Positions 15,293-22,822 of a stretch of 57,407 nt of DNA are shown here, in pieces. The stretch is from Clostridia bacterium. GTDB taxonomy: Bacteria > Bacillota > Clostridia > Oscillospirales > Acutalibacteraceae. Below the pieces are notes generated by a model. That model was not told where the DNA came from and did no database searches. It was given only the letters and a program-made list of their open reading frames with translations. The stretch lies in the NCBI GenBank assembly GCA_017398485.1, contig JAFQFY010000077.1:1-57407 (forward strand), given 5' to 3'. The translations under genes and the position numbers were made by a program. How positions within the stretch are numbered: position 1 is the first letter of the stretch; each line of letters starts with the position of its first letter.

Positions 15293-16410
15293 TATTTCAT
15301 CTCCTCATAGCGCCGTTGCATGACGGCGGCGGCGACCTGTACGTCGTAGCCGCAGGCGATCATCTCATCGGTGGTGTTGCGGCGCGGCGCGGCGGTGACC
15401 GCGAGCACCTTGTCTGCCCAGATATCCGGGGCGTCGTCGAGGGGGATATAGGTTGCCAGATCGTTGATGGGCAATTCGGGCGTAACGCCGGTGGAGGTGA
15501 CCACCGGCAGACCGGTCGCCTGCGCCTCTACGCCGACCACCGGCAATCCCTCGAAGAAAGAGGGCAGCAGAAAGACGTCAAACATATTCATCAGCGCCGC
15601 GGCATCCTGCCGTACGCCGAGGAAGGTCAGACGATCGTTCAGACCGAGTTCTGCGGCGCGATCGAGCGTTTGCTGTTGCAGGTCGCCGTAGCCGACCAGC
15701 ACGAGATGGGCGCGCGGCTCCTTCTTTGCCAGCGCGGCGAACACCTCCAGGAGATAGCGGTGATTTTTCTGCACCGCGAAGCGGCCGATATGACCGACCA
15801 CCAGCTTGTCCGACAGCCCGAATTCGTTGCGGTATTGTTCGCGCAGGGCGGGGTCATAGCGGAACACGCGCGTGTCCACCGCGTTTTTGAGTACGGTGTA
15901 GCGGTTGTTCTTGATGATCGGGGTAGGGAACTTCCAGCGTGCCGCCAGATGCGAGCAGGCGTAATAGTCGGTCGGATAGCGCAACAGCGCCGCATAGGAC
16001 AGCGCGCGTACGACCTTGTATTTAAGATTGACGAAGCCGCCGCAGTGGGAATGGACGATGACGCGGCGCGCACCGCAACGGCGCGCGACCTTCGCACCGT
16101 ACATCAGCGCGTAGGTGCTGCCGGAATGGATATGCACGATGGCATAGGGTTGCTTTTCGAGGAACGCCGTGACCCCCTCGCGGAAGTGGCGGTTGTTATC
16201 CTCACCGAACGGGCGTCCGGCGGCGAACATGCGACCGCCGAGACGTTCGACCTCCGCCTTGACCGCCGCGTTTTTGATCTCAAAAGGGGTGAAGAAGTCA
16301 AATTGCACCCGTTCGCGGTCGATGTGGCGGTACATATTCATGATATAGCTGTCCTGACCGCCGTTGGAGAACGGCTCACCGAAGATCTGTAATACGCGCA
16401 AGGCACTCAT
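15292..16410 (-). CDS. Family 1/4 (GT-B) glycosyltransferase
   Basis: A 372-residue retaining glycosyltransferase of the GT4 type with two Rossmann-like halves. The N-terminal half has LQIFGEPFSNGGQDSYIMNM; the C-terminal half has VVGHIGRFAVQKNHRYLLEVFAAL and the donor-binding FLLPSFFEGLPVVGVEAQATGLPVV motif with the EX7E acidic pair. It most closely recalls EpsF-like enzymes, with DFFTPFEIKN near the start. It adds a sugar to the lipid-linked repeat unit on the cytosolic face. The sugar is not predictable. The start overlaps the upstream gene by four bases (ATGA), and the AAGGAGG site lies inside the end of that gene. Confidence 0.92.
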   Translation of the reverse strand: MSALRVLQIFGEPFSNGGQDSYIMNMYRHIDRERVQFDFFTPFEIKNAAVKAEVERLGGRMFAAGRPFGEDNNRHFREGVTAFLEKQPYAIVHIHSGSTYALMYGAKVARRCGARRVIVHSHCGGFVNLKYKVVRALSYAALLRYPTDYYACSHLAARWKFPTPIIKNNRYTVLKNAVDTRVFRYDPALREQYRNEFGLSDKLVVGHIGRFAVQKNHRYLLEVFAALAKKEPRAHLVLVGYGDLQQQTLDRAAELGLNDRLTFLGVRQDAAALMNMFDVFLLPSFFEGLPVVGVEAQATGLPVVTSTGVTPELPINDLATYIPLDDAPDIWADKVLAVTAAPRRNTTDEMIACGYDVQVAAAVMQRRYEEMK

Positions 16411-17309
16411 GGGGTGTTGTCCTCCTTGATATATTCCACCGACGGGTGGAAACGCAATCCGTCAAAGAACGACGAAAGAATGACGCCGATCTTCTCTTTC
16501 TTGTTGGTCGACGAGCGCAAAACCTTCAGCACGTGGAATGCCACGCGCGTGATGAGGTACACCCAGCCGCGCAGACCCTCGCGGCGATAGACGTACACCT
16601 CGTTGCGATAGAGATAGCGATAGCGAGGGAGCCTGTCCACGGCGTCGGTCGCGATGTTGACCTTGTCATTTGAGTGCATGTCGTGCAGCACGCGGCTGGT
16701 GTTGACCGCGTAGCAGGGATATTTTTTCGACAGGCGGCGCGTGTATTCGAGATCATCCGACCAGATGAAAAACTCCTTGATCGGCAGACCGCATTCTAAA
16801 ACGCGCGCGCGCGGAAAGAAAGCCGACACGAACGTGGCCATGATGATCGGCACGCAGCGTGTCGTGTAGTCGGTCAGTTTTTCGTGCAGACCGACGCGTT
16901 GGATGTTCATGTTGCAGGGCGAGCCGTCCCTCCAGTAGGCGATGCTGGACAGGAAGCCGTATTGCCCGTCGAGGTCGGCATCCGCCTGCACAAGCGCGTC
17001 GAGCGCGCCCTCGTCGGGGATACAGTCGTCGTCCATGATCCACAGATAGTCGTAGCCTGCCTCGGCGGCAACGCGCATGCCGTAGTTAAAGCCGCCTGCA
17101 CCGCCGAGATTTTCGCCGGTGTTGCGGTAGACGATGACGCCCTCGGCCGCCATGGAGGCGAGTGCCTCTTTGGTGCCGTCGGTGGAGGCGTTGTCGATGA
17201 TGAGGATATCCATATCAGCATTATTTTGCCGCCGAAGCGCGTCGATGCAACGCGTCAAAAAGTTCAGGCGGTTATAGGTCACGACGATCGCCGCGATGCG
17301 TTTTTTCAT
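16407..17309 (-). CDS. Family 2 (GT-A) glycosyltransferase, galactofuranosyl/rhamnosyl-transferase-like
   Basis: A 300-residue inverting GT2-family enzyme. The N-terminus has the IAAIVVTYNRLNFLTRCIDAL and DILIIDNASTDGT motifs, followed by the metal-binding WIMDDDCIP (DDD) and the acceptor-side FFIWSDDLEYTRRLSKK motif containing the likely catalytic WSDD. The latter form is typical of galactofuranosyl and rhamnosyl transferases, so that is my best guess for specificity. It is the first gene of the capsule operon. I chose the ATG at 17307-17309 because AAGGAGT lies just upstream; a longer frame to 17357 would run through the leader hairpin. Confidence 0.92.
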   Translation of the reverse strand: MKKRIAAIVVTYNRLNFLTRCIDALRRQNNADMDILIIDNASTDGTKEALASMAAEGVIVYRNTGENLGGAGGFNYGMRVAAEAGYDYLWIMDDDCIPDEGALDALVQADADLDGQYGFLSSIAYWRDGSPCNMNIQRVGLHEKLTDYTTRCVPIIMATFVSAFFPRARVLECGLPIKEFFIWSDDLEYTRRLSKKYPCYAVNTSRVLHDMHSNDKVNIATDAVDRLPRYRYLYRNEVYVYRREGLRGWVYLITRVAFHVLKVLRSSTNKKEKIGVILSSFFDGLRFHPSVEYIKEDNTP

Positions 17310-17342
17310 ACTGTACTCCTTGCCCGGCTGTTGACGGAAAGA

Positions 17343-17377
17343 GAGCCGATGCAACATTTTAACTATGTCATCGGCTC
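17343..17377 (-). promoter_or_regulatory. Leader hairpin in the capsule operon 5' region
   Basis: A perfect nine-base inverted repeat, GAGCCGATG (17343-17351) and CATCGGCTC (17369-17377), lies between the promoter and the first gene. It is followed on the minus strand only by TCTTTCC, not a proper T tract, so it may be a weak attenuator, a stability hairpin or an operator. Confidence 0.7.
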
Positions 17378-17389
17378 ATTTATACCTAT

Positions 17390-17418
17390 ACCATAGCATA
17401 AAAGCCCTATATTGTCAA
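17390..17418 (-). promoter_or_regulatory. Promoter of the capsule/exopolysaccharide operon
   Basis: On the minus strand: TTGACA (17413-17418), 17-base spacer, TATGGT (17390-17395). It precedes the seven-gene operon 17309 to 9573. Confidence 0.85.
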
Positions 17419-17447
17419 ATATTGTTTCCTTTTGCAGGTCGATTATA

Positions 17448-17486
17448 CTCAAAACAGCCGTCGCGCAACGGCGTGCGCGACGGCTG
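17448..17486 (-). terminator. Terminator of the ABC importer operon
   Basis: Perfect 13-base-pair GC-rich stem (17455-17467 with 17474-17486), six-base loop, TTTTGAGTA after it on the minus strand. It lies directly downstream of the substrate-binding protein gene. Confidence 0.88.
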
Positions 17487-17497
17487 GACGGAGAGGT

Positions 17498-18511
17498 TTA
17501 TTTGACCGTTTCGATCGCTTTTTCGGCAAAGGTGTTGTTGACCACCTTGGCGTAATCGGCAGTTTTATCGAGCTCGCCGGCTTCGGTCATGACCGCTTGC
17601 AGACGGTCAAAGCCGTCCTTGCCCATGACGGGGTTGGTGTTCCATGCGTCGATGCTCTGATAGCTTTCCACCGCTTTGGTGAGCAGGTCGAGCGAAGTGT
17701 CGGGGAAGAAGGAGAGCACCGTTTCGGCAATCTCCCGTGCCGAATGGGTGGCGACCCAGCGCTGGCCGCGATAGACGGCGTTGGTAAAACGCTGGACGAG
17801 ATCGCCGTTTTTCTCGATATAACTCTTCTTGGCAAAATACGCGGTGTAGGGAATGTCGCCGGCGGCCTCGCCGACCGAGGCGACGATATACCCCTGCCCC
17901 TGCTGTTGGAGCATGGAGGCGGTCGGCTCGAACGCGGTAACGTAGTCACCGGTGCCGCCGGTGAAGGCGGCGGTCATCATGGCGTATTGTACGCTGTTAT
18001 CCAGCGTGGTGTCGGTCGTCGGGTCGATGCCCTGCTCGCGCAGGACGTGTTCGAGCGCCATATACGGCACGCCGCCCTTGCGCCCGGGGAGCACGACCTT
18101 GCCCTTGACCTTATCCCAGGTGAAAGCGTCGTCCTTCTCGCGCCCGATGAGGAAGGAGCCGTCGCGCTGGGTAAGCTGGGCGAATACCTGCGTATAGTCG
18201 GCACTGCCCTCGTTATAGACGTAGATGGACGCTTCCGGGCCGGCAAAGCCGATGTCGATGTTGCCCGACAGCACCGCCGCCATGACCGCATCGGCTCCCT
18301 GTCCGTTGGACAATTCGATCTCAATGCCTTCTTCGGCAAAATATCCGAGCGCGATAGCGGCGTATTGCGGTGCGTAGAAGATGGAGTGGGTCACTTCACA
18401 CACCTTGACCTTGGTCAGACCGCCCTCGCCCTTGTCGCAACCGACAAAGCCGACGGCCAGTAGAGCGACCACGCTCATAAGAGCGATCACCTTGCAAATG
18501 TGTTTCTTCAA
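17498..18511 (-). CDS. NitT/TauT-type ABC transporter substrate-binding lipoprotein
   Basis: Solute-binding protein of the NMT1/SsuA-like superfamily. The 337 residues begin with a lipoprotein signal (GFVGC, Cys25), then a two-lobe fold: VKVCEVTHSIFYAPQYAAIALGYF, the ligand-site GNIDIGFAGPEASIYVYN and DNSVQYAMMTAAFTGGTGDYVTAFEP. Such proteins bind nitrate, sulfonates, thiamine precursors or related small molecules; the substrate here is not evident and there is no TPP riboswitch on this operon. The start is a TTG at 18509-18511, nine bases after AAAGGA; the in-frame ATG at 18592 overlaps the permease gene and would spoil the signal peptide. It is the last gene of the operon. Confidence 0.9.
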   Translation of the reverse strand: MKKHICKVIALMSVVALLAVGFVGCDKGEGGLTKVKVCEVTHSIFYAPQYAAIALGYFAEEGIEIELSNGQGADAVMAAVLSGNIDIGFAGPEASIYVYNEGSADYTQVFAQLTQRDGSFLIGREKDDAFTWDKVKGKVVLPGRKGGVPYMALEHVLREQGIDPTTDTTLDNSVQYAMMTAAFTGGTGDYVTAFEPTASMLQQQGQGYIVASVGEAAGDIPYTAYFAKKSYIEKNGDLVQRFTNAVYRGQRWVATHSAREIAETVLSFFPDTSLDLLTKAVESYQSIDAWNTNPVMGKDGFDRLQAVMTEAGELDKTADYAKVVNNTFAEKAIETVK

Positions 18512-18536
18512 AACAACGCATCCTTTCGTAAAATGA

Positions 18537-19355
18537 TCAGCGCGCGCCGAAGCGCCGTCCGATGATATGCTGTATGAGCGCGACTGCCTCATACAGCAGG
18601 GCGGCTGTTACGGCGAGGATGATGACGCTCGCCATCACCAGATCCATTTTGAACACCTGACCGCCGTAGACGATCAGGTAACCCAGACCGGCGCGCGAGA
18701 CGAGGAATTCGCCGGCAATGACGCCGACGAGAGACAGCCCGATGTTGACTTTCAACGAGTCAAACAGCGTCGGGATGTTGGCAGGGAATACGATCTTCGT
18801 AAAGATCTGCCGTTTGGTCGCGCCGAAGGTGCGCGCCATGCGTATGGCGCTTTTGTCGGTGTCGCGGAAGCCGGAGAGCATTTCCAGCACCGTCACCACC
18901 AACGAGATCGCCAGCGCCATAAAGACGATCGCCTTGGTGCCGGCGCCGGCGATGATGATGATCACCGGCCCGAGCGCGATCTTCGGCAGGCTGTTGAGCA
19001 CCACCAGATACGGCTCGCTGACCTTGGAGATAAACGCGTTCCACCACAGCAGGATCGCCAGCAGGACTCCTGCCGCCGCGCCCAGCAGGAAGCCGGCCAG
19101 CGTTTCGCCGACGGTGACGCGTATGTGATAGAGCAGATCGTCTTGCAGCATGGTTTGATAGGTACGCAGGATACGGGAGGGCTGGCTGAAAATGAAGCTG
19201 TCGATGAGTCCCAGCCGCGCCGATCCCTCCCACGCGAGCAGGAACACAACGAGCACACCCCAACGACACAGACGGATGCGGTTTTGGGTGCGTTTGTTCT
19301 GCTTAAGATAGAGGGTCCTCTCCGGCGACAGTGCCGGCTGTTTCGAGTGCTTCAT
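18537..19355 (-). CDS. NitT/TauT-type ABC transporter permease
   Basis: A 272-residue inner-membrane permease of the SsuC/TauC family with about six membrane spans. The EAA-like cytoplasmic loop that docks the ATPase is visible as SAIRMARTFGATKRQIFTKIVFPANIPTLFDSLKVNIGLSLVGVIAGEFL. The N-terminal span (RLCRWGVLVVFLLAWEGSARLGLIDSFIFSQPSRIL) is also typical. Its ATG lies 53 bases inside the end of the ATPase gene in another frame, so the two are translationally coupled. The substrate is set by the binding protein encoded downstream. Confidence 0.93.
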   Translation of the reverse strand: MKHSKQPALSPERTLYLKQNKRTQNRIRLCRWGVLVVFLLAWEGSARLGLIDSFIFSQPSRILRTYQTMLQDDLLYHIRVTVGETLAGFLLGAAAGVLLAILLWWNAFISKVSEPYLVVLNSLPKIALGPVIIIIAGAGTKAIVFMALAISLVVTVLEMLSGFRDTDKSAIRMARTFGATKRQIFTKIVFPANIPTLFDSLKVNIGLSLVGVIAGEFLVSRAGLGYLIVYGGQVFKMDLVMASVIILAVTAALLYEAVALIQHIIGRRFGAR

Positions 19356-20112
19356 TCATACCCAGTTCCTTCCATATGTGATTGAAATAGCCGGCAAATT
19401 CCGGCTGGCTGCGGCAGGTGATGGGGGTACGCTTATCCATGTTGAAGCGGATGGGCAATACCGTGCGAATGACGGCAGGGCGCTCGGACAGGATGAGCAC
19501 TTTGTCCCCCATGCAGATGCTTTCGGGGATATCGTGGGTGACCATCAGCGCCGTTACCTGCTCGCGCTTGATGATGCGGTAGACGTCCTCGGTGACCTCT
19601 AATCGCGTCTGATAATCCAGGGCGGAAAACGCCTCGTCGAGCAGGAGGATATCGGGGTTGATCGCGAGGGTACGGATGAGGGCGGCGCGTTGACGCATGC
19701 CGCCGGACAGTTGGGAGGGATGACGGTTGGCGAACGCCGCCAGGCCGTAGGTTTCCAGCAGATGATCGGCGCGATCCCGCATCTCGGGGGTGAGTTGGCG
19801 GCGGATCTCCAAACCCAGCAGGACGTTTTGCCGTATGGTGCGCCATTCCAGCAGATTATCCTGCTGGAGCATGTACCCGATGTGACTGCTCGGCGCTTTG
19901 ATCTCCTCGCCGGCGACCAGCACGCGTCCGTCGGTGGCAGGCAGCATGCCTGAGATGATGGACAGTAGGGTGGATTTTCCGCAGCCGCTCGGTCCCACCA
20001 CGCTGAAAAACTCGCCTTTTTCCATGGAAAAGTGGATGTCCTCCAGAGCAACGGTCTCGCCGTCCTTGGATTGATACACCTGCCGCAGATGCTCCACCTG
20101 TAAGATCGCCAT
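19303..20112 (-). CDS. NitT/TauT-type ABC transporter ATP-binding protein
   Basis: ATPase subunit of the importer. The 269 residues include Walker A GPSGCGKS (40-47), the Q-loop YMLQQDNLLEWRT, signature LSGGMRQRAAL, Walker B ILLLDEAFSALD and H-loop VTHDIPES, closest to SsuB/TauB-like ATPases. I chose the ATG at 20110-20112 because AAAGGATG precedes it; a longer frame to 20262 has no ribosome site. It is the first gene of the importer operon; its 3' end overlaps the permease start. No clear promoter could be set in the 140 bases upstream. Confidence 0.94.
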   Translation of the reverse strand: MAILQVEHLRQVYQSKDGETVALEDIHFSMEKGEFFSVVGPSGCGKSTLLSIISGMLPATDGRVLVAGEEIKAPSSHIGYMLQQDNLLEWRTIRQNVLLGLEIRRQLTPEMRDRADHLLETYGLAAFANRHPSQLSGGMRQRAALIRTLAINPDILLLDEAFSALDYQTRLEVTEDVYRIIKREQVTALMVTHDIPESICMGDKVLILSERPAVIRTVLPIRFNMDKRTPITCRSQPEFAGYFNHIWKELGMNEALETAGTVAGEDPLS

Positions 20113-20255
20113 ACCCCTCATCCTTTCAACTGACGCGTAAATTCGGTCCCCGTTAACCAGTGTATGCCGTCGCGCAGAGGTGGTGCGCGCGGAATTGCCG
20201 ATGCCGCTATCTTGTGCTTTTTTGGAATATATTTCTAATTTTCTACCACCCGTGC

Positions 20256-20285
20256 TTGACAAACCTTATGCAAATAGTGTAATAT
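20256..20285 (+). promoter_or_regulatory. Promoter of rny
   Basis: TTGACA (20256-20261), 18-base spacer, TAATAT (20280-20285). It starts a leader of about 240 bases before the rny start codon. Confidence 0.85.
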
Positions 20286-20291
20286 AGTAAA

Positions 20292-20456
20292 CGGCAAGAA
20301 ATTTGCTTTGTGCAGATTTTTGCCGGTCAAACTCGTCGGCGCAGGCAATAGTCCGGCGGTTTTGACTGACGCGTAATCGTTTTTCGGCGACCCCGTGGGG
20401 GTTTACCCGTATTCATACGGAATTTTTGATAACACGGACCGGTTTGATGGGTCCGT
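20292..20456 (+). promoter_or_regulatory. Structured leader RNA upstream of rny
   Basis: The 420-base gap 20113-20532 holds the rny promoter and this leader, with five successive inverted repeats: CGGCAA/TTGCCG (20292-20325); a compound stem GTCAAA...CGTCGG / CCGGCG...TTTGAC (20326-20366); CCCC/GGGG (20391-20400); CCGTA/TACGG (20407-20420) followed by AATTTTTGA; and ACGGACC/GGTCCGT (20434-20456) followed by TTGTACTTT. The last two resemble weak terminators. It matches no riboswitch I know. It could be an autoregulatory leader or a separate small RNA. Confidence 0.6.
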
Positions 20457-20532
20457 TTGTACTTTCAAAATTGAACAGTCCCCCGGGAACGCCTTAAAGC
20501 CCGTAAACACTATTTTACAGGAGGTGTATCCC

Positions 20533-22104
20533 ATGCCATTGGACGTAATGTCCGTTGTGATCGGCGCCGTCGGCGGTCTGGTCATCGGCGGATTGGTGGC
20601 GGCATTGGTTGCATACCGTGCCGGTATTGCCCACCGAAAGAAAGTGGCGGAAGCGCAGATCGGCTCGGCCGAGACCGAGGCGAAGCGCATCGTTGAAGCC
20701 GCCAAGGCACAAGCGGAGGCTTCCAAGAAGGAAGCCATTGTCAAGGCAAAGGACGAGATCTACCATCTGCGTAACGAATCCGAAAAGGAGATCAAAGAAC
20801 GCAGAGCCGACGTACAGCGTCAAGAGCGCCGTCTGCAACAAAAAGAGGAGACTCTCGACCACAAGATCGAAAACTACGAGAAGAAAGAAGAAGCCCTGCA
20901 GGAGCGCCAGAAAGAAGTTGAGGCGCGTATGCTGGACATTGAGGCGCTCAAAAAGAGCCAGTACGAGTTGCTCGAACGCCTGTCCGGCTTCTCTAAGGAA
21001 CAGGCTAAGGAGTATTTGCTCAGCAGCCTGAGCGAAGAGCTGCAACACGAAAAGGCGGTCAAGCTCGCCGAGTACGAGACTCAGCTCAAGGCGGAGGCGG
21101 ATCTGCGCGCCCGCGCCGTCATCTCCCACGCGATCCAGCGTGTGGCGGCGGATCAGGTCGCGGAAAGCACCGTGTCGGTGGTTCCGTTGCCCAACGACGA
21201 GATGAAGGGCCGTATTATCGGCCGTGAGGGTCGCAACATTCGTGCGATCGAGACGCTGACGGGTGTCGATCTTATCATCGACGATACTCCCGAGGCGATC
21301 ACCCTGTCCGGCTTTGATCCGGTGCGTCGCGAGATCGCGCGCATTGCGATGGAGCGCCTGATTTCCGACGGCCGTATCCATCCGGCGCGTATCGAAGAGA
21401 TGGTCAACAAGGCTCGCCGCGAGGTGGAAAACACCATCAAAGCGGAGGGTGAGCGCGCGATCCTCGAAACGGGTCTGCGCGGCATGAATCCCGAGATCGT
21501 TAAGCTGCTCGGCCGCCTGCGTTATCGCACCAGCTACGGTCAGAACGTGCTGGATCACTCGATGGAGGTTGCTTTCCTGTCGGGCATCATGGCGAGCGAA
21601 CTCGGCATCGATCCCGAGGTGGCGCGCCGTGCGGGTTTGCTGCATGATATCGGTAAGTCGGTCGACCACCAGGTCGAAGGCTCCCACATTGAGATCGGCG
21701 TGGATATTGCGCGCAAGTACAAAGAGAGCGAAGCGGTTGTGCACGCCATTCAGGCGCACCACGGCGACGTCGAGGCCAAAACGGTCGTGGCGTGTCTCGT
21801 GCAGGCGGCGGACGCCATTTCGGCGGCCCGTCCCGGTGCGCGTCGTGAGAATCTGGAGAACTATATCAAGCGTCTTGAGAAGCTCGAGGAGCTCGCCAAC
21901 AGCTTTGACGGCGTCGAGCGGTCCTTTGCCATTCAGGCAGGCCGTGAGGTGCGTATCATCGTGCGTCCCGACAAGGTGTCGGACGACGAGATGGTCATTC
22001 TCGCGCGTGACATTGCCAAGAAGATCGAGGCGAACATGGAATATCCCGGCCAGATCAAGGTCAACCTCATCCGTGAAAACCGCGCTGTCGATTACGCAAA
22101 ATAA
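20533..22104 (+). CDS. rny: Ribonuclease Y
   Basis: Membrane-anchored endoribonuclease that starts mRNA decay in Firmicutes. The 523-residue protein has an N-terminal membrane span (about 5-28), a long charged coiled coil (about 30-205), a KH RNA-binding domain with [15 protein letters not shown] (about 226-240), and an HD phosphohydrolase domain with the catalytic HD pair at about 370-371 ([11 protein letters not shown]). The length is normal. The start ATG at 20533 has an AGGAGGTG site; the frame extends upstream to 20395 but through the structured leader. It is a single-gene unit with its own promoter and terminator. Confidence 0.97.
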   Translation: MPLDVMSVVIGAVGGLVIGGLVAALVAYRAGIAHRKKVAEAQIGSAETEAKRIVEAAKAQAEASKKEAIVKAKDEIYHLRNESEKEIKERRADVQRQERRLQQKEETLDHKIENYEKKEEALQERQKEVEARMLDIEALKKSQYELLERLSGFSKEQAKEYLLSSLSEELQHEKAVKLAEYETQLKAEADLRARAVISHAIQRVAADQVAESTVSVVPLPNDEMKGRIIGREGRNIRAIETLTGVDLIIDDTPEAITLSGFDPVRREIARIAMERLISDGRIHPARIEEMVNKARREVENTIKAEGERAILETGLRGMNPEIVKLLGRLRYRTSYGQNVLDHSMEVAFLSGIMASELGIDPEVARRAGLLHDIGKSVDHQVEGSHIEIGVDIARKYKESEAVVHAIQAHHGDVEAKTVVACLVQAADAISAARPGARRENLENYIKRLEKLEELANSFDGVERSFAIQAGREVRIIVRPDKVSDDEMVILARDIAKKIEANMEYPGQIKVNLIRENRAVDYAK

Positions 22105-22113
22105 ACAAAACAA

Positions 22114-22146
22114 ACCGCCCATCGGAGACCGATGGGCGGTTTTTTG
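22114..22146 (+). terminator. Intrinsic terminator of rny
   Basis: Perfect 12-base-pair stem (22114-22125 with 22129-22140), three-base loop and T tract. Confidence 0.93.
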
Positions 22147-22181
22147 TGTACGCGGTATGACCTGAATAGTAAAAAATTTCC

Positions 22182-22216
22182 GTTACCACGTAACCAACTG
22201 CATAAATTCAGCGTTT
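22182..22216 (+). promoter_or_regulatory. Candidate ECF-type autoregulated promoter
   Basis: GTAACC (22190-22195), 16-base spacer, CGTTT (22212-22216) resembles the GTAAC/CGTC pattern recognised by ECF sigma factors. The -35 half overlaps a perfect palindrome GTTAC-CAC-GTAAC (22182-22194). It lies about 45 bases before the sigma gene, as expected for self-activation. The assignment is an inference from pattern alone. Confidence 0.5.
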
Positions 22217-22261
22217 ATATGGGTGAAAGGCCTTTTACAACAGCCGAAAGGAGAGGACGAT

Positions 22262-22822
22262 ATGGAGGACGGTAAAATCGTTGATTTGTACTTTGAACGT
22301 GATGAAACGGCGATCACCCACACTGCCGATAAATACGGGCGGAGTTTGCGTTCGTTGGCACTTGGCATCACCGAGGATATGCGAACAGCCGAGGAGTGCG
22401 AGAACGATACGTACTTCAAAGCGTGGAATGCGATCCCGCCGCACGATCCGAGTGAGTATCTGTTCGCGTTTTTAGCACGCATCACCCGTAACCTCGCACT
22501 TGGGCGTCTGCGTGCCGACTCGCGTAAAAAACGCTCAGCGCACATCGCTCAATTGAGCGCCGAACTCGAACAGTGTATTCCTGCACCCGACGATACGCCG
22601 TGTCGCGTGGATGAACGGTTATTGCGAGAGGCGCTTAACCGTTTTCTGGGTTCTCTCAGCGAGCAAAAGCGGTGTGTGTTCGTCCGACGGTATTGGTTTG
22701 CCGATTCGGTCACAGCCATCGCCGCCCGCTATTCGATATCACAAAGTAAAGTGAAATCGATGCTTTGGCGTTGCCGTAATGAGTTGCGACAATATTTGGT
22801 TAAGGAGGGCTACGACCTATGA
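22262..22822 (+). CDS. Sigma-70 family (ECF-like) RNA polymerase sigma factor
   Basis: A 186-residue sigma factor with a sigma-2-like region (about 10-85; ITHTADKYGRSLRSLALGITEDMRTAEECENDTYFKAWNAIPP) and a sigma-4 helix-turn-helix (about 125-178; LSEQKRCVFVRRYWFADSVTAIAARYSISQSKVKSMLWRCRNELRQYL). It lacks a sigma-3 region, the ECF architecture. The ATG at 22262 is preceded by AAAGGAGAG. It overlaps the next gene by four bases (ATGA), and that gene codes for a membrane protein of the kind that usually holds the sigma factor inactive. Confidence 0.9.
   Translation: MEDGKIVDLYFERDETAITHTADKYGRSLRSLALGITEDMRTAEECENDTYFKAWNAIPPHDPSEYLFAFLARITRNLALGRLRADSRKKRSAHIAQLSAELEQCIPAPDDTPCRVDERLLREALNRFLGSLSEQKRCVFVRRYWFADSVTAIAARYSISQSKVKSMLWRCRNELRQYLVKEGYDL

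Noticed and set aside
20113..20255. Possible TPP or guanidine riboswitch before the ABC importer
   Set aside because: None of the conserved core motifs is present on the minus strand.
20515..22122. A 535-residue open frame on the minus strand across the whole rny gene
   Set aside because: It mirrors the coding frame of RNase Y, has Arg/His/Leu-rich shadow composition and no ribosome site; GC-rich codon bias produces such long antisense frames.
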